Notes: generated from the sequence alone by a model not told the origin. A stretch of DNA of 64,000 nucleotides from Sulfitobacter sp. D7 (GCF_003611275.1 NZ_CP020694.1:124001-188000); one strand, 5' to 3'; shown: positions 37,101 to 46,332, numbered from the stretch's first letter. Translations and numbers: made by a program.

Positions 37101-37973
37101 TCAGGTGAATTTGCGGAACAATCGGGTCTGATCGAACATCTCTTCCAGCCGCTCGGCCCGGTCTTTGGTGTCGGCCCAATTGATGTCCTGCATGGCCGAG
37201 ATCACGCTTTCCACCAGCAAAAGCGTCGCCGCCGCACTGTCCCAAGCCGAGGGCGCGACGATCCGGCTGGAGAAACAGATATCGGCAAGGTTATGCACCG
37301 GAGAGCGCCACTGGTCGGTAAAGAGGATGATCTTGGCCCCCCGCGCATGGGCCATTTCGGCCAGTTTCAGGGTGTTGTTCTCATAGCGGCGCACGTCGAA
37401 GATGACGAAGACATCGCCTTCGCCCACGTCGAGCAGGTAATGCGGCCAAGCGTTCGAGGTGGATTGAATATGCGTGACCCGGGGCCGGATGATCTGCGCG
37501 TGCAGAAACAGATATTCCGCCATCGTATGCGTGATGCGCCCGCCCACAATATAAAGCGGGTGCGCGGTATCGGCGATCATGGCGCAGGCACGATCAAAGG
37601 TGGCCGGTTCAATCTGGCCGAGGGTGTGACGGATATTGTCGATCACCGCGTCGGTGAAACGGTTCAGCACATGGCCCGAGGGCGCGCCTTCGGTCCATGT
37701 GTCGTGTTTGGCGATGGGGTTCTTGGCCTTGGCCTTTAGCTCTTCGCGCAACTCGTTCTGAAACTCAGGGTAGCCCTTGAACCCCAGCTTTTGCACCATT
37801 CGCGCCACGGTGGGGGTAGAGACATTGGCGTCCTTGGCCAGCGCCGTCAGCGGGCCGAGGCCAGAGGCGGGGTAATTCTCAAGAATCGAATGGGCAAGTT
37901 GGCGTTCAGCACGGGTCAGCCGGTCCAGTTCTTGCTGGATACGGTCGGAAATGGTCAGCGTCGGTTCAGCCAT
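37101..37973 (-). CDS. MurR/RpiR family transcriptional regulator
   Basis: 290 residues from the ATG at 37973 (AGAGGGG upstream). The N-terminal helix-turn-helix (about 5-85) includes the LAKDANVSTPTVARMVQKLGFKGYPEF signature of RpiR proteins. The C-terminal SIS-like domain (about 125-260) begins LYIVGGRITHTMAEYLF. It is divergent from the N-formylglutamate amidohydrolase gene and so is the likely regulator of that operon, responding to a sugar-like or pathway intermediate bound by the SIS domain. The divergent gap holds AT-rich repeats (37994-38038). Confidence 0.9.
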   Translation of the reverse strand: MAEPTLTISDRIQQELDRLTRAERQLAHSILENYPASGLGPLTALAKDANVSTPTVARMVQKLGFKGYPEFQNELREELKAKAKNPIAKHDTWTEGAPSGHVLNRFTDAVIDNIRHTLGQIEPATFDRACAMIADTAHPLYIVGGRITHTMAEYLFLHAQIIRPRVTHIQSTSNAWPHYLLDVGEGDVFVIFDVRRYENNTLKLAEMAHARGAKIILFTDQWRSPVHNLADICFSSRIVAPSAWDSAAATLLLVESVISAMQDINWADTKDRAERLEEMFDQTRLFRKFT

Positions 37974-37993
37974 GGATGCCCCTCTTTTGACGA

Positions 37994-38038
37994 GTAATAA
38001 CACAAACTGAACGGCGTTGTAATAAATTTGACATTATT
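37994..38038. promoter_or_regulatory. Possible RpiR operator region in the divergent promoter
   Basis: GTAATAA is repeated at 37994-38000 and 38019-38025. The second copy lies in TGTAATAAATTTGACA, which resembles the RpiR-family HexR half-site TGTAAT and ends with ACA, and is followed by TTATT (AATAA-N8-TTATT). TTGACA at 38042-38047 is a possible -35 for the operon. Confidence 0.35.
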
Positions 38039-38092
38039 CTGTTGACAGAAGCCCCCCGCCCGAATGAGGTTTGATCAACTGAGGGGGACAAG

Positions 38093-38872
38093 GTGTCAGA
38101 GCAGACAGATCTTTCGAATGAAGCCGTCGAGGTGATTAACGCCGGGGCCAAGGCACCGCTGGTGTTGGTCTGCGAACATGCGGCGCGTGAGATACCGGCC
38201 TGCTTTGATGGTCTTGGTCTGGATGCTGCGGCCCGCGAAAGCCATGTGGCATGGGATCCCGGCGCTCTGGCCGTGGCGCGGGCGATGGGGCAGGATTTAG
38301 ACGCCGTGCTGGTTGCCGGGCGCGTTTCGCGGCTTGTTTACGACTGCAACCGCCCGCCCGAAGCCCCCGGCGCGATGCCTGCCCAGAGCGAGATTTTCGC
38401 GATCCCCGGCAATGCCACGCTTGATGAGGCGGGCCGGGCCGAGCGGGTGACGCGCTATTACGAGCCCTTCCGCGCGACCCTTGCCGCGACGATCAAGCGG
38501 GTCGATGCGCCCGCGATCGTGACGGTGCATAGTTTCACGCCCATCTACCACGGCAAACCGCGCCGTGTGGAAATTGGCATCCTGCATGACAGTGACACAC
38601 GGCTGGCGGATGCGATGCTGGCGGTGGCGCCAGAGTTCACGGACCTAACGGTCGAGCGCAACGCGCCCTATGGCCCCCAAGACGGGGTAACCCATACGCT
38701 CAAGGAACACGGTTTGGCGCATGGCCATCCGCATGTCATGCTTGAGATCCGTAATGACCTGATCACAACCGAGGCCGAGCAACAGCAGATGGCCGCGATG
38801 ATCAGCAATTGGTTGCGTGCCGCGCTGATGCGGCCCGAAATGAATGACGCGATGAAGGACGCCAAACCATGA
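38093..38872 (+). CDS. N-formylglutamate amidohydrolase family protein
   Basis: 259 residues from a GTG start with GAGGGGG upstream. PF05013-type fold: PLVLVCEHAAREIPACFDGL, HVAWDPGALAVARAM, RLVYDCNRPPEAPGAM, IVTVHSFTPIYHGKPR and an EIRNDLI metal-site region. Characterised members deformylate N-formylglutamate or hydrolyse related N-acyl-amino acids. Placed first in an operon with a glutamine-synthetase-like ligase, it may hydrolyse a gamma-glutamyl amide instead; that is inference. ATGA overlap with the TRAP small permease gene. Confidence 0.85.
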   Translation: MSEQTDLSNEAVEVINAGAKAPLVLVCEHAAREIPACFDGLGLDAAARESHVAWDPGALAVARAMGQDLDAVLVAGRVSRLVYDCNRPPEAPGAMPAQSEIFAIPGNATLDEAGRAERVTRYYEPFRATLAATIKRVDAPAIVTVHSFTPIYHGKPRRVEIGILHDSDTRLADAMLAVAPEFTDLTVERNAPYGPQDGVTHTLKEHGLAHGHPHVMLEIRNDLITTEAEQQQMAAMISNWLRAALMRPEMNDAMKDAKP

Positions 38873-39435
38873 AATTCATGCGTGGCTATATCCGGGGCAT
38901 CGACGCGATGAACCGACGGATCGGGCGGATCATGATGTATGGCATCTTTGTCCTGATGGGGGTGCTTTTGTGGTCGACGGTCAGCAAAGCGTTTTTCGTC
39001 CCCTCGCTTTGGACGCTGGAAATGGCCCAATTCATCATGGTGGGCTACTACATCCTAGGCGGGCCCTATTCGATCCAACTCGGCTCGAACGTGCGGATGG
39101 ACCTGCTCTATGGCGATTGGTCGCTGCGCCGGAAGGCGTGGTTTGACCTGTTCACTGTTTTCTTCCTGATCTTCTATCTCTGCGTGCTGCTCTATGGGGC
39201 GGTGAGTTCCACCGCCTATTCGCTGGGCTATTGGGGGACCGAGCCGTTTAGCTTTTTCGGTGGGTTGGTCACGGGCACCGAAGAGATCGGCCATATGGAG
39301 AAATCCAGTTCCGCTTGGCGGCCCTACCTCTGGCCCATCAAGGTCGTGATGATCGTCGGTATCTTTCTGATGCTGCTGCAATGTCTGTCCGAGCTGTTGA
39401 AAGACGTGCTGCGGCTCAAGGGTGAGGCCATTTGA
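38869..39435 (+). CDS. TRAP transporter small permease (DctQ type)
   Basis: 188 residues with four hydrophobic helices (about 18-38, 45-65, 85-110, 150-175) and the QFIMVGYYILGGPYSIQLGSNVRMDLLYG signature region of DctQ proteins. It forms the membrane complex with the large permease and is the second gene of the operon, overlapping the genes on both sides (ATGA and TGATG). Substrate not readable from this subunit. Confidence 0.92.
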   Translation: MKFMRGYIRGIDAMNRRIGRIMMYGIFVLMGVLLWSTVSKAFFVPSLWTLEMAQFIMVGYYILGGPYSIQLGSNVRMDLLYGDWSLRRKAWFDLFTVFFLIFYLCVLLYGAVSSTAYSLGYWGTEPFSFFGGLVTGTEEIGHMEKSSSAWRPYLWPIKVVMIVGIFLMLLQCLSELLKDVLRLKGEAI

Positions 39436-40760
39436 TGTCCTATGAAATGATTGCGACATTGATGTTCTCATCGATGATGCTGATGCTGCTGACCGGCCAG
39501 CGGGTGTTTGGCGCCATCGGCTTTATCGCCGTGGTCTCGGCGCTGCTGCTTTGGGGTGACAAGGGCGGATATGACATCGGCTTTGCCGCCGCGATGAAGC
39601 TGATGAAGTGGTATCCGCTGCTGACGCTGCCGATGTTCATCTTCATGGGCTATGTGCTGAGCGAGAGCCGCATCGCCGATGACCTTTACAAGATGTTCCA
39701 TGTCTGGATGGGCGGCGTGCGCGGCGGGCTGGCGATTGGTACGATTGGTCTGATGGTGCTGATCTCGGCCATGAACGGGCTGAGCGTGGCGGGGATGGCG
39801 ATTGGCTCGACCATTGCGCTGCCGGAATTGCTGAAACGTGGCTATGACAAGAGGATGGTGACGGGGGTGATCCAAGCGGGATCGAGCCTTGGGATCCTCG
39901 TGCCGCCCTCGGTCGTGCTGGTGCTTTACGCGATGATCGCGCGGCAGCCGGTGGGCCAGCTGTGGCTGGCGGGTGTCATTCCGGGGCTGATGATGGCGGC
40001 GATGTTTATCGCCTATATCGTGATCCGCTGCCGCATGAACCCAGAGCTCGGCCCCATCCTCTCGGCCGAAGATCGCGACATTCCCCGCGCCGAAAAACTG
40101 CGGCTCCTGCGTGCGGGTATCCTGCCGCTGGTGATCTTTGCGGTGATGATGGTGCCGTTTGTGCGCGGCTGGACCAGTCTTGTGGAAAGCTCTGCCATCG
40201 GGGCAGGGGCGGCGTTCCTTGCCGCTGTGCTGAAGGGCCGGATGACGCGCGAAGTTTTTGAGAACTCCGTCCGCAACACCCTCGGCATCACCTGCATGTT
40301 CATGTGGATCATTCTCGCAGCCCTCGCCTTTGGCGCGGTCTTTGACGGGCTGGGCGCGGTCAAGGCGATTGAGAGCCTCTTTACCGAGAAGATGAACCTG
40401 AGCCCGTGGATGATCCTGATCATGATGCAGCTCAGCTTTATCATCATGGGCACCTTCCTTGATGACACAGCGATGCTGGTCATCGTGGCCCCGCTTTATG
40501 TGCCGCTCGTCGGTGCGCTGGGCTTTGATCTGATCTGGTATGGTATCCTTTATACGATCACCACGCAGATCGCCTATATGACGCCGCCGTTTGGCTATAA
40601 CCTGTTTCTGATGCGCGCGATGGCCCCGCCGGAGATCACCCTGCGCGACATCTATGCCTCGATCACGCCCTTCGTGCTGGTGATGGTCTTGGCGCTGATA
40701 CTCGTCATGGTCTTCCCACAGATCGCGACATGGCTGCCTGATTATATCTACGACAAATAA
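39435..40760 (+). CDS. TRAP transporter large permease (DctM type)
   Basis: 441 residues and 12 or more hydrophobic helices. The ATG at 39435 overlaps the DctQ stop (TGATG). Family segments include LLTLPMFIFMGYVLSESR, GLSVAGMAIGSTIALPELLKRGYDKRM, GSSLGILVPPSVVLVLYAMI, and a C-terminal TPPFGYNLFLMRA. It is the sodium-driven transmembrane subunit of a tripartite ATP-independent transporter. The following DctP gene begins 50 nt later. Confidence 0.94.
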   Translation: MSYEMIATLMFSSMMLMLLTGQRVFGAIGFIAVVSALLLWGDKGGYDIGFAAAMKLMKWYPLLTLPMFIFMGYVLSESRIADDLYKMFHVWMGGVRGGLAIGTIGLMVLISAMNGLSVAGMAIGSTIALPELLKRGYDKRMVTGVIQAGSSLGILVPPSVVLVLYAMIARQPVGQLWLAGVIPGLMMAAMFIAYIVIRCRMNPELGPILSAEDRDIPRAEKLRLLRAGILPLVIFAVMMVPFVRGWTSLVESSAIGAGAAFLAAVLKGRMTREVFENSVRNTLGITCMFMWIILAALAFGAVFDGLGAVKAIESLFTEKMNLSPWMILIMMQLSFIIMGTFLDDTAMLVIVAPLYVPLVGALGFDLIWYGILYTITTQIAYMTPPFGYNLFLMRAMAPPEITLRDIYASITPFVLVMVLALILVMVFPQIATWLPDYIYDK

Positions 40761-40810
40761 CAATGAGAGCCGCGCAAAGACGGCCTGACATTTCAACAAA
40801 GGAGAGACGT

Positions 40811-41848
40811 ATGACCACTCGCAGAAAGTTTCTATCCGGGGCCGCCGTCGCCGCCCCTGCGGCCCTCGCCGCGCCGTCAATTGTCCATGCCCAAGCGCCG
40901 ATCAAATGGCGCATGCAGACCTATGCCGGTGCTGCCTTGGGTGAGCAGGTGACCAAACCTGCCGTCGATTACATCAACGCCGCCGCCAATGGCGAGATGG
41001 AGATCGAACTCTTCTACGCCGACCAGATCGTCCCCACCGGCGAGCTGTTCCAAGCCATGCAGCGCGGCACCATCGACATGGTGCATTCCGATGACGACTC
41101 CATGGCTTCGCCCACGCCGCTGCAACAATTCGGCGGCTACTTCCCCTTCGCCACCAAGCACATCCTCGACGTGCCGGTGCTGTTCAACCAATATGGGTTG
41201 GCCGACATCTGGAAAGAGGAATACGCCAAGGTTGGAGTCGAATGGCTGTCGGCTGCGGGCCAAGACCCCTGTAACTTCAACACCACCAAAGAAATCAAGT
41301 CGGTCGCCGATCTGGACGGTCTGAAGCTCTACACCTTCCCCACCGCGGGCCGCTTCTTGTCGAAGTTCGGCGTTGTGCCGGTGAACATTCCTTACGAAGA
41401 TGCCGAAGTTGCCGTGCAGACCGGCGAGTTGGACGGCATGGCGTGGTCGGGCATCACCGAAGACTACACCGTCGGCTGGGCCGACGTGACCGACTACTTC
41501 CTCACCAACAACATCTCGGGTGCTTGGATCGGTTCGTTCTTCGTCAACCAGCAGCAATGGGCCGATCTGCCGGATCACCTCAAGCAGTTGGTCATGGCGG
41601 GGATCGAAGCGGGCCACACCTACCGCAACCAATGGTACTGGGGCGGCGAGGCGCGTCTGCGGGCGCAGGGCGACAAGCTCAAGCTCAGCACCGTGCCTGC
41701 CGACGAATGGGCCGAGGTCGAAAACGCGGCCAAGGACTTCTGGACAGAGATCGCCGAAGAAGGCGAAGTGCACGCCAAGATCGTGCAGATCTTCCGCGAC
41801 TATAACGAAGTCATCAACAAAGCCGGTCCGCCCTACACCAATGGCTGA
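40811..41848 (+). CDS. TRAP transporter substrate-binding protein (DctP type), Tat-exported
   Basis: 345 residues from the ATG at 40811. The N-terminus has a twin-arginine signal (TTRRKFLSGAAVAA, cleavage after SIVHAQA). The periplasmic domain has the family motifs: EMEIELFYADQIVPTGELFQAMQ, DLDGLKLYTFPTAGRF and VQTGELDGMAWSGITEDYTVGW, with an Arg in the binding helix. Tat export suggests folding, possibly with ligand, before secretion. The ligand is not identified; related DctP branches bind lactate, 2-oxo acids and other small organic acids or amides. Confidence 0.92.
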   Translation: MTTRRKFLSGAAVAAPAALAAPSIVHAQAPIKWRMQTYAGAALGEQVTKPAVDYINAAANGEMEIELFYADQIVPTGELFQAMQRGTIDMVHSDDDSMASPTPLQQFGGYFPFATKHILDVPVLFNQYGLADIWKEEYAKVGVEWLSAAGQDPCNFNTTKEIKSVADLDGLKLYTFPTAGRFLSKFGVVPVNIPYEDAEVAVQTGELDGMAWSGITEDYTVGWADVTDYFLTNNISGAWIGSFFVNQQQWADLPDHLKQLVMAGIEAGHTYRNQWYWGGEARLRAQGDKLKLSTVPADEWAEVENAAKDFWTEIAEEGEVHAKIVQIFRDYNEVINKAGPPYTNG

Positions 41849-41907
41849 ACCGACAACCGGGGGCGCGCTGCCTGCGCCCCCGCCTTACCCCCTGAAGTGG
41901 ACAGAAC

Positions 41908-43272
41908 ATGCCCGGCACACTGACATTCGACGCGCTGAAAAAACTGGTCAAAGAGGGATCCGTCGACACGGTCCTTGCCTGCCTTGTGGATATGCAGGGC
42001 CGGTTGATGGGCAAACGCTTCCATGCCGTGAACTTTGTCGAAACCTCTTACAAAGAGACCCATTGCTGCAACTACTTGCTGGCCACCGACCTAGAGATGA
42101 GCACGCCCGAAGGCTTTGCCTCCACCTCGTGGGAGACGGGCTATGGCGATTATGTCATGCAGCCCGACCTTGATACGATCCGCCCGGTGCCGTGGCTCGA
42201 AGGCACAGTGATGGTGCTTTGCGATGTGCTGGATCACGACACGCATTCCCCGGTGCCCCATTCCCCCCGCGCCATGTTGAAAAAACAGATCGCGCGGCTG
42301 AAGGAGCTGGGCTTTGACGCGATGATGGCCACCGAATTGGAGTTCTTCCTTTTCGAGCAGAGCTTTGACGCGCTGCGCAAAGATGGCTACCGCAACCTCG
42401 TGCCGTTCAGCGGCTACAACGAGGATTACAACATCTTCCAGACCACCAAGGAAGAGAACGTGATGCGCCCCGTGCGCAACCACCTCTTTGCCGCCGGTCT
42501 GCCGATTGAGAATTCCAAAGGCGAGGCCGAAGCGGGGCAGGAAGAGCTTAACATCCGCTATTCCCCGGCCCTTGATTGTGCCGACTACCACACAATCGCG
42601 AAACACGCGGTCAAGGAAATCGCATGGCAGCAGGGGCAGGCGGCCAGCTTTTTGCCCAAGTGGCATAAAGACCGGGTCGGCTCCTCTAGCCATGTGCATC
42701 AGTCGCTGTGGAAAGACGGCAAGCCGATGTTCGTTGATGGAGACGATGAACTGGGCATGTCCGACCTGATGCGCCACTACATGGCCGGCCTGATCGCCTA
42801 TGCGCCGGAATACACCTATTTCCTCGCGCCCTATATCAACAGCTACAAGCGTTTCGCCAAAGGCACCTTTGCCCCGACCAAAACCGTCTGGTCCGTCGAC
42901 AACCGCACCGCTGGGTTCCGCCTATGTGGGGCGGGGACCAAGGGCGTGCGTGTCGAATGCCGTATTGGCGGATCGGATCTAAACCCTTATCTGGCGCAGG
43001 CGGTCATGCTGGCCGCCGGGATCAAAGGGATCGAAGACAAGATGGAACTGGCCCCGCCCACACGCGGCGATGCCTACGGTGAAAGCAAAGCTGTCGATAT
43101 CCCCCAGACCCTGCGTGCAGCAACCGAGACCCTGCGCGGCTCGACGTTCTTGCGCGAGGTCTTGGGCGACGATGTAGTGACCCATTACACCCGCGCGGCG
43201 GAATGGGAGCAGGAAGAATATGACCGGGTGGTGACCGATTGGGAAATCGCCCGTGGCTTTGAAAGGGCCTGA
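41908..43272 (+). CDS. Glutamine synthetase family protein (gamma-glutamyl ligase type)
   Basis: 454 residues with a GS N-terminal beta-grasp (about 10-100) and catalytic domain (about 105-450): MATELEFFLFEQ supplies metal ligands, GSSSHVHQSLW the ATP/His region, and DNRTAGFRLCGAG with RVECRIGGSDLNPYLA the glutamate-phosphate loop. The sequence is not a nitrogen-assimilating GlnA: it lacks the adenylylation-tyrosine context and reads like the PuuA/IpuC/GlnT group that attaches gamma-glutamyl to amines. It lies between the TRAP binding protein and two dehydrogenases, so a catabolic ligase is the better reading. The amine substrate is unknown. Confidence 0.88.
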   Translation: MPGTLTFDALKKLVKEGSVDTVLACLVDMQGRLMGKRFHAVNFVETSYKETHCCNYLLATDLEMSTPEGFASTSWETGYGDYVMQPDLDTIRPVPWLEGTVMVLCDVLDHDTHSPVPHSPRAMLKKQIARLKELGFDAMMATELEFFLFEQSFDALRKDGYRNLVPFSGYNEDYNIFQTTKEENVMRPVRNHLFAAGLPIENSKGEAEAGQEELNIRYSPALDCADYHTIAKHAVKEIAWQQGQAASFLPKWHKDRVGSSSHVHQSLWKDGKPMFVDGDDELGMSDLMRHYMAGLIAYAPEYTYFLAPYINSYKRFAKGTFAPTKTVWSVDNRTAGFRLCGAGTKGVRVECRIGGSDLNPYLAQAVMLAAGIKGIEDKMELAPPTRGDAYGESKAVDIPQTLRAATETLRGSTFLREVLGDDVVTHYTRAAEWEQEEYDRVVTDWEIARGFERA

Positions 43273-43274
43273 GA

Positions 43275-44648
43275 ATGACGACGGTAAAATGTATCTCTCC
43301 GATTGACGGTTCGGTCTATGCGGAACGCGAAACCCTGAGCAATGACGCGGCGCTTGAGGCTGTTGCCCGCGCTCGCAAAGCGCAAAAGGCATGGGCGGCG
43401 CGGCCTTTGCAGGAGCGCGTTGATTTGGTGATGGGCGCGTTGAAAGAGATCGAGAATTCCACCAACCGCATGACCGAGGAACTGGCCCACCAAATGGGCC
43501 GCCCGGTACGCTATGGCGGCGAATTCGGCGGTTTGCAGGAACGCACCAGCCACATGGCCAAGATCGCAGCCGATGCGCTGGCCCCCACGATAATCGAAGA
43601 CAGCGCCGCCTTCAGCCGCAAGATCATGCGTGAGCCGCATGGCGTGGTTTTCGTCGTGGCACCGTGGAACTACCCCTACATGACCGCGAACAACACCATC
43701 GCGCCCGCGCTGATCGCGGGCAATTCGGTGATCTTGAAACATGCCTCGCAGACCATTCTGGTCGGCGAACACCTCGCCGATGCCTACCGCGCGGCGGGCG
43801 TGCCCGAGGATGTGTTTCAGAACGTTGTGCTGAGCCATGACACCACCTCGGCGCTGATCGCGGACAATGCGTTCGATTTCGTGAACTTCACCGGCTCCGT
43901 CGGTGGCGGGCAGGCGATGGAGCGCGCGGCGGCGGGCACCTTCACTGGCGTCGCGACAGAGTTGGGCGGCAAAGACCCCGCCTATGTCCGGGCCGATGCC
44001 AATCTCGACGCGGCAGTCGATGGTGTGATGGACGGCGCGATGTTCAACGCGGGCCAATGCTGCTGCGGGATCGAGCGGATTTATGTGCACGAAAGCCTCT
44101 ATGACGCCTTTGTCGAAAAGGCCGTGGCATGGGTGAACAACCTCAACCTCGGTAACCCATTGGAAGAAGCCACGACGCTTGGCCCGATGGCCAATGTTCG
44201 CTTTGCCAATGAGGTCCGCGCGCAGATTGATGAGGCCGTTGCGGCAGGTGCCAAGGCGCATATCGAAAAGATGCCCGCCGACGATGGCGGTGCCTATCTG
44301 ACGCCGCAGGTGCTGACGGATGTCACCCATGAGATGCGCGTCATGCGCGACGAAAGCTTTGGCCCCGTGGTCGGCATCATGCCAGTCAAGGACGACGAAG
44401 AAGCCATCGCGCTGATGAACGACAGCCAATTTGGTCTGACCGCTGCGATCTTTACCGCTGACGCTGATGCCGCCGAAGCCATTGGCCAGCGGCTGGAAAC
44501 CGGCACCGTCTTCATGAACCGCGCCGATTACCTCGACCCGGCGCTGTGCTGGACCGGCTGCAAGCAGACCGGGCGCGGCGCGGGCCTGTCTGAACTGGGC
44601 TATCACGCGCTGACACGCCCTAAATCCTACCACCTCAAGAAAGCCTGA
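43275..44648 (+). CDS. NAD(P)-dependent aldehyde dehydrogenase
   Basis: 457 residues, 2 nt after the ligase gene. ALDH fold with FVVAPWNYPYMTANN, the FTGSVGGGQAM NAD loop, ELGGKDPAYV carrying the general base and the catalytic cysteine in GQCCCGIERIYV (three adjacent cysteines, so the nucleophile is the second or third by alignment). It is somewhat shorter than many ALDHs and resembles the succinate-semialdehyde/gamma-aminobutyraldehyde branch. In this operon it should oxidise the aldehyde made by the following alcohol dehydrogenase. Confidence 0.9.
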   Translation: MTTVKCISPIDGSVYAERETLSNDAALEAVARARKAQKAWAARPLQERVDLVMGALKEIENSTNRMTEELAHQMGRPVRYGGEFGGLQERTSHMAKIAADALAPTIIEDSAAFSRKIMREPHGVVFVVAPWNYPYMTANNTIAPALIAGNSVILKHASQTILVGEHLADAYRAAGVPEDVFQNVVLSHDTTSALIADNAFDFVNFTGSVGGGQAMERAAAGTFTGVATELGGKDPAYVRADANLDAAVDGVMDGAMFNAGQCCCGIERIYVHESLYDAFVEKAVAWVNNLNLGNPLEEATTLGPMANVRFANEVRAQIDEAVAAGAKAHIEKMPADDGGAYLTPQVLTDVTHEMRVMRDESFGPVVGIMPVKDDEEAIALMNDSQFGLTAAIFTADADAAEAIGQRLETGTVFMNRADYLDPALCWTGCKQTGRGAGLSELGYHALTRPKSYHLKKA

Positions 44649-44651
44649 GAC

Positions 44652-45797
44652 ATGTCCCTGACTGCCAATTGGTCTTACCCCACCGCCATCCGCTTCGGCG
44701 CAGGCCGAATTAAAGAGATCGCCGAAGCCTGCGCCGCCGCAGGTATCAAAAACCCGCTGTTGGTCACCGACAAAGGGCTGGCCTATCTGCCGATCACCCA
44801 GTCCACGCTCGACCTGATGGAGGCGGCTGGCCTTGGCCGCGCGATGTTCTCGGACGTTGACCCGAACCCGACCGAGATGAACGCCGAGGCGGGCATCAAG
44901 GTCTACCGCGACGGCGGCCATGACGGCGTGATCGCCTTTGGCGGCGGCTCGGGGCTTGATCTGGGCAAGGTCATCGCCTTCATGGCAGGCCAAACGCGCC
45001 CCCTGTGGGATTTTGAGGATATCGGGGACTGGTGGACCCGCGCCGACCCCGATGGCATCGCGCCGATCGTGGCCGTGCCGACGACGGCTGGCACCGGGTC
45101 GGAAGTGGGCCGCGCCAGCGTGATCACCAATTCCCAAAGCCATGAGAAAAAGATCATCTTCCACCCTAAAATGCTGCCCGCCGTCGTGATCTGCGACCCG
45201 GAGCTGACCGTCGGCATGCCACCGATGATCACCGCAGGCACCGGGATGGATGCTTTCGCCCATTGCCTCGAAGCCTTCTGCTCGCCGCATTACCACCCGA
45301 TGAGCCAAGGCATGGCGCTGGAAGGGATGCGTCTGGTCAAGGAATATCTGCCCCGTGCCTATGCCGATGGTACTGATCTTGAGGCGCGCGGGCATATGAT
45401 GTCTGCCGCGGCCATGGGCGCCACGGCGTTCCAAAAGGGTCTGGGTGCCATCCATGCCATCAGCCACCCGATCGGCGCAGTGCATCACACGCACCACGGC
45501 ACCACCAACGCGGTTGTCATGCAGCCCGTCCTGCGCATGAACCGCCCCGCGATTGAGGGCCGTCTGGCCAAAGCGGCAGCCTATCTTGATATCGTCGGCG
45601 GCTTTGACGGGTTTTACGATTTCGTCGGCAAGCTGAACGAAGAGTTGAACATCCCAAGCTCGCTGACCGCCCTTGGTGTGACGGACCCGGATATCGACGC
45701 GCTGGTGGCCTCGGCCCTGCAAGACCCAAGCTGCGGCGGCAACCCGATTGAACTGACCAAAGAGAATGTCACGCAGCTGCTGCGCGACTGCCTTTAA
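44652..45797 (+). CDS. Iron-containing alcohol dehydrogenase
   Basis: 381 residues, 3 nt after the ALDH. Group III ADH: GGGSGLDLGKVIAF and VPTTAGTGSEV for NAD binding, CDPELTVGMP with the first metal Asp, DAFAHCLEAF, and HAISHPIGAVHHTHHG holding the metal-binding histidines. It is most like the FucO/4-hydroxybutyrate-dehydrogenase style family. As last gene of the operon, paired with ALDH and ligase, it should convert an alcohol to the aldehyde. A strong terminator follows. Confidence 0.91.
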   Translation: MSLTANWSYPTAIRFGAGRIKEIAEACAAAGIKNPLLVTDKGLAYLPITQSTLDLMEAAGLGRAMFSDVDPNPTEMNAEAGIKVYRDGGHDGVIAFGGGSGLDLGKVIAFMAGQTRPLWDFEDIGDWWTRADPDGIAPIVAVPTTAGTGSEVGRASVITNSQSHEKKIIFHPKMLPAVVICDPELTVGMPPMITAGTGMDAFAHCLEAFCSPHYHPMSQGMALEGMRLVKEYLPRAYADGTDLEARGHMMSAAAMGATAFQKGLGAIHAISHPIGAVHHTHHGTTNAVVMQPVLRMNRPAIEGRLAKAAAYLDIVGGFDGFYDFVGKLNEELNIPSSLTALGVTDPDIDALVASALQDPSCGGNPIELTKENVTQLLRDCL

Positions 45798-45804
45798 AAC
45801 GCAA

Positions 45805-45834
45805 AACGGGGGGCCGGATCATCGGCCCCCCGTT
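45805..45834. terminator. Bidirectional terminator between alcohol dehydrogenase and cytochrome c genes
   Basis: Perfect 12-bp palindrome (45805-45816 with 45823-45834) around a 6-nt loop, between two convergent genes. T-tracts are short (TTGCGTTTT on the minus side). Confidence 0.75.
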
Positions 45835-45858
45835 GATATAAATCAGTGAAACGTCGGA

Positions 45859-46332
45859 TTATTCGGTCGTTTTGGCTTCTTCCATATCCGCTTCAGTAAC
45901 CTCGGGCCCGACCGAGACCAGATACGCCCAAACATCCTTGGCGTCTTCTTCATCTTTCAGACGGTAAGACATCTTGGATTTGGCGCGGTTCGTGTCGAGA
46001 TAGCTGGCCAGAAACTTCTTGGGATCGGCAACATATCCGGTGAAGTCTTCTTCGTTCCACGCCAGCCCGGCTTCGCCGGCTTCAACGATGGAATCGCCAT
46101 AGCGGTAGTCTTCGACCGACCCCGCCACGCGGTTGTAGATTCCATAAAGGTTCGGCCCGGTGCGGCCGCCTTTTTGGATGTCATTGCCCTCATCATCTTG
46201 GATCATGTGGCAGCTTTTGCATTTACGAAAGACCTTTTCCCCGGCTTCGGCATCACCGGAGGCATGGCTTTCCGCCCAAAGGGGTGTGGCCCCGAGGCAA
46301 ATGGCGAAGATCGACGCGATACGCATGTTCAT
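45859..46332 (-). CDS. Periplasmic cytochrome c (class I, c2-like)
   Basis: 157 residues with signal peptide (1-20, LGATPLWAES cleavage) and one haem: CKSCH binding site near residue 38 and a distal methionine in KSKMSYRL near 121. An internal in-frame ATG gives a start two residues later (MRIAS). The acidic tail and layout match class I cytochromes c2/c550 that carry electrons between bc1 and oxidases. It ends against the terminator and is followed by idi on the opposite strand. Confidence 0.9.
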   Translation of the reverse strand: MNMRIASIFAICLGATPLWAESHASGDAEAGEKVFRKCKSCHMIQDDEGNDIQKGGRTGPNLYGIYNRVAGSVEDYRYGDSIVEAGEAGLAWNEEDFTGYVADPKKFLASYLDTNRAKSKMSYRLKDEEDAKDVWAYLVSVGPEVTEADMEEAKTTE

